Assembly: GCF_029051725.1 (NCBI RefSeq)
Contig: NZ_JAACFU010000018.1
Span: 1-64,000 of the forward strand
Length of the DNA stretch: 64,000 bases
Origin: Bradyrhizobium sp. CSS354
GTDB taxonomy: Bacteria > Pseudomonadota > Alphaproteobacteria > Rhizobiales > Xanthobacteraceae
Direction of reading: 5' to 3'
Below, piece after piece: positions 42,469 to 50,809 of this stretch; positions within the stretch are counted from its first letter, which is position 1, and each line of letters begins with the position of its first letter. The translations under genes and the position numbers were made by a program. The notes under the pieces are model-generated. The model was not told the origin of the DNA, made no database searches, and saw nothing but the letters and a program-made list of their open reading frames with translations.

Positions 42469-43458
42469 ATGTCCGCAAGGCTCGATCGCCGCCACTTCAT
42501 CGCCGCCGGCACCACCACACTCGCGATGCCTTTCGTCTCACGCGGCGCCTCGGCGCAGGCTGCGTGGCCAACGCGGCAGATCCGCATGATTTGCAGCTAT
42601 CCCGCCGGCGGACAGACCGACCTGCTCGCACGCGCTTATGGCGAATTCATCTCCAAGCAGGTCGGAAAGACCGTCGTCGTCGAGAACAAGCCCGGTGCCG
42701 CCGGCGCGATCGGGACGGCGGAGGTTGCCCGCGCGGAGCCTGACGGCCACACCATCCTGTGCTCGATCTCGACCACCTACATCATGAACCGGGTGGTGAT
42801 GAAGACTCCGGGCTACGACATGGACAAGGATCTGACGCTCGTCAGCGTCATTCCGGGCGCCGGCTTGTTGCTGGTGGCGAACCCGAAAACCGGCGTCAAG
42901 ACGCTGGAGGATTTCGTCGCCTTTGCGCGCAAGAACGGCAAGGTCAACTTCGGCACCTATAGCGCGGGCTCGGCCCCGCATATGACGGTCCACGAGCTCA
43001 ACAAGCAGTACGGCCTTGCCATCGAGCCGATCCACTATCGCGGCGAAGCCCCGATGTGGACGGGCATGCTGGAAGGTACGCTCGATGTCGCCATGGGCAG
43101 CTACACGGCAGCGCAATCGGTTTTGCAGAGCGATCGCGGCACCGTGTTCGCGGTGCATTCGAAGAAGGTCGACGCCATCCCTGATATCAAGACCCTGCCC
43201 GAGCAGGGCGCGACGTCGAAATTCTTCACCGTCAGCGGCTTCTCCGGTTGGGCCGTGCCGAAAGCGACACCGCAGCCGGTCGTCGACCGCCTGGCGGAGC
43301 TTTGCGTCGCTGCCAACAGCGATCCGAAGGTGAAGGAGGTTCTCAACACGTTCGTGCTCGAGCCCGCGATCGGCTTTAAGGACACCAACGCCCTGTATCA
43401 GCGCGAGCTGCCGATCTGGATCGAGAGCGCGCGGTCGCTCGGCCTCGAACCCTCCTGA
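42469..43458 (+). CDS. Tripartite tricarboxylate transporter (Bug family) substrate-binding protein
   Basis: A 329-residue protein with a Tat-like signal (LDRRHFIAAGTTTLAMPFVS). The Bug/TctC fold shows in WPTRQIRMICSYPAGGQTDL (first lobe) and VVVENKPGAAGAIGTAEVAR, the classical Bug motif, then VNFGTYSAGSAPHM. Bug proteins are expanded in Bradyrhizobium and many are orphans, as here, with no TctAB genes nearby. Ligand (often a small carboxylate) unknown. Confidence 0.9.
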   Translation: MSARLDRRHFIAAGTTTLAMPFVSRGASAQAAWPTRQIRMICSYPAGGQTDLLARAYGEFISKQVGKTVVVENKPGAAGAIGTAEVARAEPDGHTILCSISTTYIMNRVVMKTPGYDMDKDLTLVSVIPGAGLLLVANPKTGVKTLEDFVAFARKNGKVNFGTYSAGSAPHMTVHELNKQYGLAIEPIHYRGEAPMWTGMLEGTLDVAMGSYTAAQSVLQSDRGTVFAVHSKKVDAIPDIKTLPEQGATSKFFTVSGFSGWAVPKATPQPVVDRLAELCVAANSDPKVKEVLNTFVLEPAIGFKDTNALYQRELPIWIESARSLGLEPS

Positions 43459-43588
43459 ACCGCGAGGCAAGACGGCCTTCGCGGCGCGGCATCCGACCAA
43501 AGCCTAGTGCCGGAAGCGCATTTTCCCGCTATGATTGTGCGACGCTGGCGGAAAGGTTTCACCGGCGCGGAGAAGAAAGGCCGATCCC

Positions 43589-44014
43589 ATGACACCGGAT
43601 GGCGTTGCCGTAGCGGTCATGATCATCCTGCTCTTTCCGATGGGCTATTTCACGCTGGCGTCTCCGGCCTTCCTGCTGGTGAAGCTGGATATCCAGCCCG
43701 TCGCCCAGCTTTTGCGCGGAATGTTCAATGCGCATTTTCTGGTGATGCGCGTTGCCGGACTGATTGGGACGGTCGCTTTCCTGCTCGACGGTCGTTTGGT
43801 CGCCGCGATGGGCGTTGGCCTCCTTGCAGCCCTGGCGATCTACGGGCGCCGCGGGTTCATGCAACGGATGGACGAACAGCTCAGCGCCAGGGACGCCGGC
43901 GATGCCGAGGCCCCGCGCCGGCTACGCCGACTGCATTGGAGTGGAATGCTGGGCAACGCGGTCTTGCTCGTCGCTCTCCTGACCAGCATTCCCTACATCG
44001 CCATATCGGCGTGA
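43589..44014 (+). CDS. Small multi-helix membrane protein
   Basis: A 141-residue protein with about four hydrophobic helices (VAVAVMIILLFPMGYFTLAS, LLRGMFNAHFLVMRVAGLIG, MGVGLLAALAIYG, MLGNAVLLVALLTSIPYIAI) and a charged loop (QRMDEQLSARDAGDAEAPRR). No family recognised. The ATG at 43589 starts the hydrophobic region; the longer frame to 43535 adds a charged, unlikely prefix. Confidence 0.6.
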   Translation: MTPDGVAVAVMIILLFPMGYFTLASPAFLLVKLDIQPVAQLLRGMFNAHFLVMRVAGLIGTVAFLLDGRLVAAMGVGLLAALAIYGRRGFMQRMDEQLSARDAGDAEAPRRLRRLHWSGMLGNAVLLVALLTSIPYIAISA

Positions 44015-44073
44015 GAGACATCGCGGGCGTGTGACGGACAACCCTGGTCGTCGACGCCGGGCCTGGCGTTTGC

Positions 44074-45042
44074 CTAATGCTCGTCCGCGGCAACGGCGCC
44101 CTGTTGCGCCTTGTGGATCGAGGACGGCACCACGCCGAAATATTTCCGGAACACCCGGCTGAAATGCGATGAGCTGGAGAAGCCCCAGGAGAACGCGACA
44201 TCGGTGATGGTCTTGCCGGCGTGGGCCTCGAGCTCCTGGCGGCAATTCTGAAGACGCGCCTGCCAGATGTAGTCGCTCACCGTTGTGCCGCGCTCCGAGA
44301 ACAGCATGTGCAGATAGCGCTTGGAGCAACCGAGCTCGTTGGATATCTGGTCGATGCACAGATCCGGATCGCGCAAATGTTCGCGGATGAAGAACTGCGC
44401 GCGCACATAGGTCGCTTCGGGCCCGACGCGATCGAGCATCGTGTCCGCCTCGCGCAGCGGCAGCAGCAAGAGGTCGATCAGCGAATCGGCGACGCCGACT
44501 GCACTGTTCGCCGACAGCTTGGCCGCCTCGTCGAAGGTCGCATGCACGAAATCGTGGGCGATCCGCCCCGTCCCCGTGCGTGAGGTCAATTTGCAGGCGG
44601 GCATCCGCTGCGACGGGAATCCGCGGTCGCGCAGCAGCGCCTTCGGCACGATCACCACGTCGTGGCGCGTGAAAGCCGGGCTGATGATCGAATGCGGACA
44701 GGAGACGTCATAGGCGATGATGTCGCCGGGGTTCAGCTCGATGTGGCGGCCTTCCTGCTCGAAATAGGACACACCGTAAGTCTGGAAATGGATCTTGATA
44801 TACGGGTGTTCATTGGCCTTGGCGCGCGCCAGCGTGTGCGCGATGCGATGCTGGCTGACCTCGATCTGGCAGAGCTTCAGGCGCGAGACGCTGGTGTAGT
44901 CGATGCGGCCTTCGAGCGAAGACGCTTCCAGCGGATCGACGTCGAAATGCCCACACAGGCTCGTCAGCCCGTCGATCCAGCTCTGGATCTGCCGCTTCGG
45001 CGTCATTCCCGTCGTCGAGAGCGTGTGAATTGTGTCGGACAT
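44074..45042 (-). CDS. AraC-family transcriptional regulator
   Basis: A 322-residue regulator. The N-terminal half is an AraC-type ligand-binding domain (HPYIKIHFQTYGVSYFEQEG, LNPGDIIAYDVSCPHSIIS). The C-terminal 100 residues have the two helix-turn-helices (ISNELGCSKRYLHMLFSERG and ITDVAFSWGFSSSSHFSRVF). It is transcribed away from xoxF with a 512-bp shared region, so control of xoxF is likely, as AraC regulators are known for quinoprotein genes elsewhere. The start at 45042 fits the domain; upstream codons to 45180 are non-coding in style. Confidence 0.88.
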   Translation of the reverse strand: MSDTIHTLSTTGMTPKRQIQSWIDGLTSLCGHFDVDPLEASSLEGRIDYTSVSRLKLCQIEVSQHRIAHTLARAKANEHPYIKIHFQTYGVSYFEQEGRHIELNPGDIIAYDVSCPHSIISPAFTRHDVVIVPKALLRDRGFPSQRMPACKLTSRTGTGRIAHDFVHATFDEAAKLSANSAVGVADSLIDLLLLPLREADTMLDRVGPEATYVRAQFFIREHLRDPDLCIDQISNELGCSKRYLHMLFSERGTTVSDYIWQARLQNCRQELEAHAGKTITDVAFSWGFSSSSHFSRVFRKYFGVVPSSIHKAQQGAVAADEH

Positions 45043-45554
45043 TAATCCAGCCACTGGTTTGATCCGGAGATTTTGACGCGAATCGCGAGCCGCGCTGCCG
45101 GAGCCCTGAACCGTGATTGCGTGACGTTTACCTCGATTTTGAGCGATCTTGTGGAACGAGCGCCATCGTTCCATTGCCACCCTTGAAAGTTAATCCTCCG
45201 CCTTAGTTGCTGCGCCGTCAAGGGGAACCTAAGCGTGGAAGGCGGTCCCAAAGCGCTACGGAAGCCGCTGAATTCGCTACTGCAAAATCAAAATCTTCGC
45301 GGCCGTGCGCTGTCAAGCAAACCAGCTTCTCTCTTGGGCAAGTTTCCCGGTGGCGAAGTCGCTACGGATGCATCAGGAACAACAAAAACGGGCCGCTCCT
45401 GCACGTGGACCCGTAGCTCTCATCAGGAGGAGAAAGCACCACAGCATCGTTTCTGGTCCCAAACGTGACCGCCCTGCACGAGCAGACACCGGACGAGAAG
45501 CCCGGTGATTGAGCAATGCTTCGGAAAAATAAACGAGACAACGGAGGAATGACT
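45043..45554. other. Divergent regulatory region of araC-type regulator and xoxF
   Basis: There is no gene in these 512 bases. The region is less GC-rich than the genes around it. It must contain the xoxF promoter and a long leader (GGAGG at 45543-45547 is the xoxF ribosome binding site). I could not identify a clear -35/-10 pair or operator. Confidence 0.5.
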
Positions 45555-47360
45555 ATGCGCAAGGTACTACTGGCGACCTTTCTTGGGTCCGCGGCGGCTC
45601 TCGCCGTAGGCAGCGCGTCAGCCAATGACGAGCTGAACAAGATGGCGCAGAACCCGAAAGACTGGGTGATGCCGGCGGGCGACTATGCAAATACCCGCTA
45701 TTCCAAGCTCAACCAGATCAATGCTCAAAACGTCGGCAAGCTCCAGGTCGCCTGGACCTTCTCGACCGGCGTGCTGCGCGGCCATGAAGGCGGCCCGCTG
45801 ATCATCGGCAACATGATGTACGTCCACACGCCATTCCCGAACAAGGTCTACGCTATTGACCTTTCGAACGAGAACAAGATTGTCTGGAAGTACGAGCCGA
45901 AGCAGGATCCGAACGTCATCCCCGTGATGTGCTGCGACACAGTCAACCGCGGCGTATCTTACGGCGACGGCAAGATCTTCCTGCATCAGGCCGACACCAC
46001 CCTGGTCGCGCTCGATGCCAAGACCGGTCAGGTTGCATGGACCGTCAAGAATGGCGATCCCGGCAAGGGCGAGACCGGCACCTCGGCGCCGCTCGTCGTG
46101 AAGGACAAGGTGCTGATCGGCATCTCCGGCGGCGAGTTCGGTGTTCAGGCCCATATGACCGCCTACGACATCAAGACCGGCAAGCTGGCTTGGCGCGGCT
46201 ACTCTGAAGGGCCGGATGATCAGATCCTGGTCGACGCAGAGAAGACCACCGCACTCGGCAAGCCGGTCGGCAAGGACTCGAGCCTGAAGACCTGGCAAGG
46301 CGATCAGTGGAAGATCGGCGGCGGGGCCACCTGGGGCTGGATCTCCTACGACCCCGAGCTGAACCTCGTCTACTACGGATCGGGCAATCCCTCGACCTGG
46401 AATCCGAAGCAGCGTCCCGGCGACAACAAATGGTCGATGACGATCTGGGCTCGCAACCCTGACACCGGGCAGGCCAAGTGGGTTTATCAGATGACGCCCC
46501 ACGACGAGTGGGACTATGACGGCGTCAACGAGATGATCCTCTCGGACCAGGCCATCAACGGCCAGCCCCGCAAGCTGCTGACGCACTTCGATCGTAACGG
46601 CCTCGGCTACACGCTCGATCGTGCCACCGGTGAACTCCTGGTCGCCGAAAAATACGATCCGAAGGTGAACTGGACCTCCGGCGTCGACATGGACAAGAAC
46701 TCGCCGACCTACGGCCGCCCGAAGGTGCTTGACGCAGCTTCGACCGACAAGGCGGGCGAGGACCACAACGTGAAGGGCATCTGCCCGGCCGCGCTCGGCA
46801 CCAAGGACGAGCAGCCAGCAGCCTACTCGCCGGACACGCAGCTGTTCTACGTTCCGACCAACCACGTCTGCATGGACTACGAACCGTTCAAGGTGAGCTA
46901 CACCGCGGGCCAGCCCTATGTGGGTGCGACGCTCTCGATGTATCCGCCGCAGGGTGAAACCCACATGGGTAACTTCATCGCCTGGGACGGCAAGACCGGC
47001 AAGATCGTCTGGTCGAACAAGGAGCAGTTCTCGGTCTGGTCGGGTGCGCTCGCAACCGCGGGCAACGTGGTGTTCTACGGAACGCTCGAAGGCTACCTGA
47101 AGGCAGTCGACGCCAAGACCGGCAAGGAGCTCTACAAGTTCAAGACTCCCTCCGGCATCATCGGCAACGTCACCACCTATGAGAACGGCGGCAAGCAGTA
47201 TGTCGCAGTGCTCTCCGGCGTGGGCGGCTGGGCCGGCATCGGTCTGGCGGCAGGCCTGACCGATCCGACCGCCGGTCTCGGCGCAGTCGGTGGCTACGCG
47301 GCGCTCAGCAACTACACGGCACTCGGCGGTACGCTGACCGTGTTCTCGCTGCCCAACTAG
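45555..47360 (+). CDS. xoxF: Lanthanide-dependent methanol dehydrogenase XoxF
   Basis: A 601-residue periplasmic quinoprotein (signal ending SASA). Active-site residues: vicinal Cys126-Cys127 (MCCDTVNRG), Glu194 (SGGEFGVQAH), Asn278 (GSGNPS), catalytic Asp320 and lanthanide-binding Asp322 (EWDYDGVNEM). The NPSTWNPKQRPGDNKWSM block and high similarity pattern mark the XoxF5 clade. It oxidises methanol, possibly to formate, passing electrons to the cytochrome XoxG encoded next. ATG 45555 is chosen over 45549 because GGAGG lies 7 bp upstream. Downstream genes handle formaldehyde. Confidence 0.97.
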   Translation: MRKVLLATFLGSAAALAVGSASANDELNKMAQNPKDWVMPAGDYANTRYSKLNQINAQNVGKLQVAWTFSTGVLRGHEGGPLIIGNMMYVHTPFPNKVYAIDLSNENKIVWKYEPKQDPNVIPVMCCDTVNRGVSYGDGKIFLHQADTTLVALDAKTGQVAWTVKNGDPGKGETGTSAPLVVKDKVLIGISGGEFGVQAHMTAYDIKTGKLAWRGYSEGPDDQILVDAEKTTALGKPVGKDSSLKTWQGDQWKIGGGATWGWISYDPELNLVYYGSGNPSTWNPKQRPGDNKWSMTIWARNPDTGQAKWVYQMTPHDEWDYDGVNEMILSDQAINGQPRKLLTHFDRNGLGYTLDRATGELLVAEKYDPKVNWTSGVDMDKNSPTYGRPKVLDAASTDKAGEDHNVKGICPAALGTKDEQPAAYSPDTQLFYVPTNHVCMDYEPFKVSYTAGQPYVGATLSMYPPQGETHMGNFIAWDGKTGKIVWSNKEQFSVWSGALATAGNVVFYGTLEGYLKAVDAKTGKELYKFKTPSGIIGNVTTYENGGKQYVAVLSGVGGWAGIGLAAGLTDPTAGLGAVGGYAALSNYTALGGTLTVFSLPN

Positions 47361-47376
47361 ACCTCTCAGCATCGCT

Positions 47377-47405
47377 CCGGCGCGTGGATCAACTCCACGC
47401 GCCGG
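47377..47405 (+). other. Intercistronic hairpin between xoxF and xoxG
   Basis: A perfect 12-bp stem (CCGGCGCGTGGA with TCCACGCGCCGG) around a five-base loop, without a T-run. It may stabilise the xoxF message or lower read-through into xoxG, giving more dehydrogenase than cytochrome. Confidence 0.6.
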
Positions 47406-47439
47406 CTCGTCTCACCGAATGCCTTCCGAGGAAAATCTC

Positions 47440-47958
47440 TTGCGTAAAATCTGCTCTGCCATTGCTGCGATGTTCTTGGTCGCGTCCGGGGGAATTGCCG
47501 TCGCGGACGGCTCAGGTGACCCGACTGCCGTCAAGCAGAACGAAACCGGCGAATGGTCCGACAAGGAAGGCAACCCAACCTACAAGGTCACTGACGGATC
47601 CGTCGACTGGTACACCTATTCCGGATATCGCCGCTATCACTCGGACTGCCATGTGTGTCACGGCCCGGATGGAATGGGCTCGACCTACGCCCCGGCGCTG
47701 AAGGATTCGCTGAAGACGATGAGCTATGCCGATTTTCTCGGCGTCGTCGCCTCCGGCCGCAAGAACATCTCGACTGCCACAGACAACGTGATGCCGGCCT
47801 TCGGCGATAACCCGAACGTCGCCTGCTACATGGACGATCTCTACGTCTATCTGCGCGCCCGGTCCAACGAGGCCTGGGGCCGCACAAGACCCGGCAAGCA
47901 CGAGGACAAGAACGACGCCTATACCAAGAACGAAGATTCGTGCATGGGCAAGAAGTGA
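47440..47958 (+). CDS. xoxG: c-type cytochrome XoxG, methanol metabolism-related
   Basis: A 172-residue exported monohaem cytochrome (signal MRKICSAIAAMFLVASGGIA). The haem motif is CHVCHGPDGMGS (Cys70, Cys73, His74); the two other mature cysteines (NVACYMDD and the C-terminal EDSCMGKK) mark the four-cysteine methanol-related cytochrome family. It accepts electrons from XoxF. A TTG start at 47440 is favoured because GAGGA lies 7 bp upstream; an in-frame ATG at 47419 has no such site and would put two Glu residues at the N-terminus of the signal peptide. Confidence 0.9.
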   Translation: MRKICSAIAAMFLVASGGIAVADGSGDPTAVKQNETGEWSDKEGNPTYKVTDGSVDWYTYSGYRRYHSDCHVCHGPDGMGSTYAPALKDSLKTMSYADFLGVVASGRKNISTATDNVMPAFGDNPNVACYMDDLYVYLRARSNEAWGRTRPGKHEDKNDAYTKNEDSCMGKK

Positions 47959-48018
47959 ACGTGCGGAGCCCGACCAGGACCTGGTTCTTGGCGCCCTGCT
48001 GGATTTGAGGAGTTTACG

Positions 48019-49128
48019 ATGAAGACACGTGCCGCCGTCGCTTTCGAAGCCAAGAAGCCGCTCGAGATTGTCGAAGTCGATCTGGAAGGACCGAAGGTTG
48101 GCGAAGTCCTGGTCGAGATCAAGGCGACGGGCATCTGCCATACCGACGCCTACACGCTCGACGGCTTCGACAGCGAGGGAATCTTCCCGTCGATCCTGGG
48201 GCATGAGGGCGCGGGCATCATCCGCGAGATCGGTCCTGGCGTGACCTCGGTGAAGCCGGGCGACCATGTCATCCCGCTCTACACGCCGGAATGCCGGCAA
48301 TGCAAAAGCTGCCTCAGCCAGAAGACCAATCTCTGCACCGCGATCCGCGCGACGCAGGGCAAAGGCGTAATGCCCGACGGTACCAGCCGCTTCTCCTACA
48401 AGGGCAAGCCGATCTACCACTACATGGGCTGCTCGACCTTCTCGAACTTCACCGTGCTGCCGGAGATCGCGGTCGCCAAGATCCGCGAGGACGCGCCGTT
48501 CGACAAGAGCTGCTACATCGGCTGCGGCGTCACCACCGGCGTCGGCGCCGTCGTCAACACCGCCAAGGTCGAGCCGGGCTCCAACGTGGTCGTGTTCGGC
48601 CTCGGCGGCATCGGCCTGAACGTGATCCAGGGCGCCAAGATGGCTGGCGCGGACAAGATCATCGGCGTCGACATCAACGATTCCAAGGAGGAATGGGGAC
48701 GCCGGTTCGGCATGACCGATTTCGTCAATCCCAAGAAGATCACCGGCGACATCGTCCCGCATCTCGTGACCCTGACGGACGGAGGCGCCGACTACACCTT
48801 CGACTGCACCGGCAACACCACAGTGATGCGCCAGGCGCTCGAAGCCTGCCATCGCGGCTGGGGCACCTCGATCATCATCGGCGTTGCCGAATCCGGCAAG
48901 GAGATCGCTACCCGCCCGTTCCAGCTCGTCACCGGGCGAAACTGGCGCGGCACCGCCTTCGGCGGCGCGCGGGGCCGCACCGACGTGCCGAAGATTGTCG
49001 ACTGGTACATGAACGGAAAGATCCAGATCGACCCGATGATTACCCACACGCTCAAGCTCGAAGACATCAACAAGGGCTTCGACCTGATGCATGAGGGCAA
49101 ATCGATCCGTTCAGTCGTCGTGTTCTAG
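48019..49128 (+). CDS. S-(hydroxymethyl)glutathione dehydrogenase (class III alcohol dehydrogenase)
   Basis: A 369-residue zinc-dependent dehydrogenase, the standard length. Catalytic zinc ligands Cys40 (ATGICHTDAYT) and His62 (LGHEGAG) and the structural zinc cysteines 92, 95, 98 and 106 (ECRQCKSC, NLC) are present. The NAD site reads GLGGIGLNV and VDIND. It oxidises S-(hydroxymethyl)glutathione to S-formylglutathione in the cytoplasm, removing formaldehyde made by XoxF. It is followed by gfa; S-formylglutathione hydrolase is at 21599. Confidence 0.96.
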   Translation: MKTRAAVAFEAKKPLEIVEVDLEGPKVGEVLVEIKATGICHTDAYTLDGFDSEGIFPSILGHEGAGIIREIGPGVTSVKPGDHVIPLYTPECRQCKSCLSQKTNLCTAIRATQGKGVMPDGTSRFSYKGKPIYHYMGCSTFSNFTVLPEIAVAKIREDAPFDKSCYIGCGVTTGVGAVVNTAKVEPGSNVVVFGLGGIGLNVIQGAKMAGADKIIGVDINDSKEEWGRRFGMTDFVNPKKITGDIVPHLVTLTDGGADYTFDCTGNTTVMRQALEACHRGWGTSIIIGVAESGKEIATRPFQLVTGRNWRGTAFGGARGRTDVPKIVDWYMNGKIQIDPMITHTLKLEDINKGFDLMHEGKSIRSVVVF

Positions 49129-49162
49129 CTCGAAAAGCGTCACCCCCAAGGAGGATCGACCC

Positions 49163-49726
49163 ATGACTGTTGCACTCCATCCCTCGATCGATAACGGCCT
49201 CAAACAGGGCAGCGGCAGCTTTGCCGGCGGCACGCTCGCCTGCAAATGCAGCGACCATCAGGTCAAGGTCGCCGTCAAGGGCGACGTCGCGCACAACCAC
49301 GCCTGTGGCTGTACCAAGTGCTGGAAGCCGCAAGGCGCGAATTTCTCCGTCGTCGCTGTGGTACCGCGTCAGAACGTCACCGTGCTCGAGAACGGCGACA
49401 AGCTCCAGATCGTCGATCCATCGGCGGTGATCCAGCGCTACGCCTGCAAGGCCTGCGGCACGCACATGTACGGCCGCATCGAGAACAAGGGCCACCCGTT
49501 CTACGGCCTCGACTTCATCCACCCCGAACTGTTCCAGGAGCAGGGTTCGCAGGCGCCGCAATTCGCCGCCTTCGTCTCGTCGGTGATCGAATCGGGCGTG
49601 AAGCCGGAGCAGATGGGCGGAATACGGGCTCGGTTCAAGGAACTTGGACTTGAGCCCTATGACTGCTTGTCGCCGGCGCTGATGGACGCGATCGCGACGC
49701 ACGTGGCGAAAGCCAAAGCCGCCTAA
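49163..49726 (+). CDS. gfa: S-(hydroxymethyl)glutathione synthase (Gfa)
   Basis: A 187-residue zinc protein. Zinc cysteines are visible in LACKCSDHQ (27, 29), HACGCTKCWKPQ (48, 50, 53) and YACKACGTHMYG. The enzyme speeds the joining of formaldehyde with glutathione, feeding the dehydrogenase encoded 34 bp upstream. AAGGAGG is well placed before ATG 49163. Gfa-family assignment is firm; a kinetic role as true synthase versus glutathione carrier is debated in the literature. Confidence 0.93.
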   Translation: MTVALHPSIDNGLKQGSGSFAGGTLACKCSDHQVKVAVKGDVAHNHACGCTKCWKPQGANFSVVAVVPRQNVTVLENGDKLQIVDPSAVIQRYACKACGTHMYGRIENKGHPFYGLDFIHPELFQEQGSQAPQFAAFVSSVIESGVKPEQMGGIRARFKELGLEPYDCLSPALMDAIATHVAKAKAA

Positions 49727-50355
49727 GCAAAGGCCGCCTGACGTTTGCCACGCCCCGCCCGTTCGCTGGTTCCACCACAGCCAGCGCGCGGACGGAGCCG
49801 GCCTCGGGACCATCGCGGCGATGCCGCCGCTTCTGAACTGCGCTTGTGTGAGGGCCGTCAGCTCCCTCAGTCCTGGTCTCTGAATGACTGCGCAGGGCCG
49901 CCGGCTTCCTGCTTGAAGTCCGCGGCGCCTGCGTTTCTCCCTCCCTCGACTGAGGCATCCTGCTTCGTCCGCACAGGTCTTCTGGCGGACGAAGCTTTTT
50001 TCATTATGCCCGTATCGAGAGGCGCGCGGCGTGATCCGGCGCGCCCTGCTTTTGACAAACCTTCGTTGCAATCTTTTCCCATCGAGAACAGCTGACTCAA
50101 GAATACTTGGCTGTGAACGCCAGACTGAAGCGATCCCGCTACGATCGCGACGTGACGATGCCGCGCGAATTCAATAATCAAGAACACGACGGGAGGTATC
50201 GAACACATCCGGACATGACATAGGCATTCCTGATTCCTGCCGGGATCTGCCCGCGCGGGATGACCGCTAGAATGCGACGCCGCGCAGCGGGCACTGCACC
50301 GACCGGCATCTGGAAAATCTGAAATCAGCAAGCTTATGAAGAGCGAGGGACGATC
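49727..50355. other. Long intergenic region with a strong hairpin
   Basis: These 629 bases between gfa and the IorA-like gene contain no convincing gene. They hold a strong terminator-like hairpin (49962-50002) well away from the gfa stop, so either a long gfa 3' end or a small RNA could end there. Sequence beyond about 50100 is probably the promoter and leader of the IorAB operon. Confidence 0.5.
49962..50002 (+). terminator. Rho-independent terminator
   Basis: An 11-bp perfect stem (GCTTCGTCCGC with GCGGACGAAGC), a 12-base loop and a run of seven T at 49996-50002 make a textbook terminator on the plus strand, 236 bp after gfa. Confidence 0.8.
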
Positions 50356-50808
50356 ATGATCAAGGTGAAGATCAATGGCCAGGAACAGAGCTGGGACGGC
50401 GACCCGGATCTCCCGCTACTCTGGTTCCTGCGCGACGAGGCCGGGCTGACCGGCACCAAGTTCGGCTGTGGCCAGGCCCTGTGCGGCGCCTGCACCGTCA
50501 TCGTCGACAAGGAAGCCGTGCGCGCCTGCATCACGTCGATCAACGACGTCGCCGGCCGCGAGGTCACGACGATCGAAGGACTGCATCCGAACGGCGATCA
50601 CCCGGTGCAGAAGGCCTGGCGCCAGGTCAACGTTCCCCAATGCGGCTTCTGCCAGGCAGGCCAGATCATGCAGGCGGCTGCGCTGCTGATGGACAATCCA
50701 AAGCCGTCGCACGACCAGATCCGCGAAGCGATGTCCGGCAACATCTGCCGCTGCGGCTGCTACCAGCGCATCGAGAATGCGGTCCATCTCGCATCGACGG
50801 GAGTGTGA
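50356..50808 (+). CDS. (2Fe-2S)-binding subunit of molybdenum hydroxylase, IorA-like
   Basis: A 150-residue small subunit with both iron-sulfur clusters: plant-type Cys38, Cys43, Cys46, Cys58 (GCGQALCGAC) and the helical-domain Cys96, Cys99, Cys131, Cys133 (PQCGFCQAGQ, GNICRCGCYQ). Such subunits pass electrons from the molybdenum centre. It lies 1 bp upstream of the large subunit gene. Relatives are isoquinoline 1-oxidoreductase and periplasmic aldehyde oxidases, which lack an FAD subunit. Confidence 0.93.
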   Translation: MIKVKINGQEQSWDGDPDLPLLWFLRDEAGLTGTKFGCGQALCGACTVIVDKEAVRACITSINDVAGREVTTIEGLHPNGDHPVQKAWRQVNVPQCGFCQAGQIMQAAALLMDNPKPSHDQIREAMSGNICRCGCYQRIENAVHLASTGV

Positions 50809-50809
50809 C

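Noticed and set aside
45618..47372. Minus-strand open frame of about 584 codons
   Set aside because: Antisense to xoxF.
47512..49092. Minus-strand open frame of about 526 codons
   Set aside because: Antisense to xoxG and the formaldehyde dehydrogenase gene.
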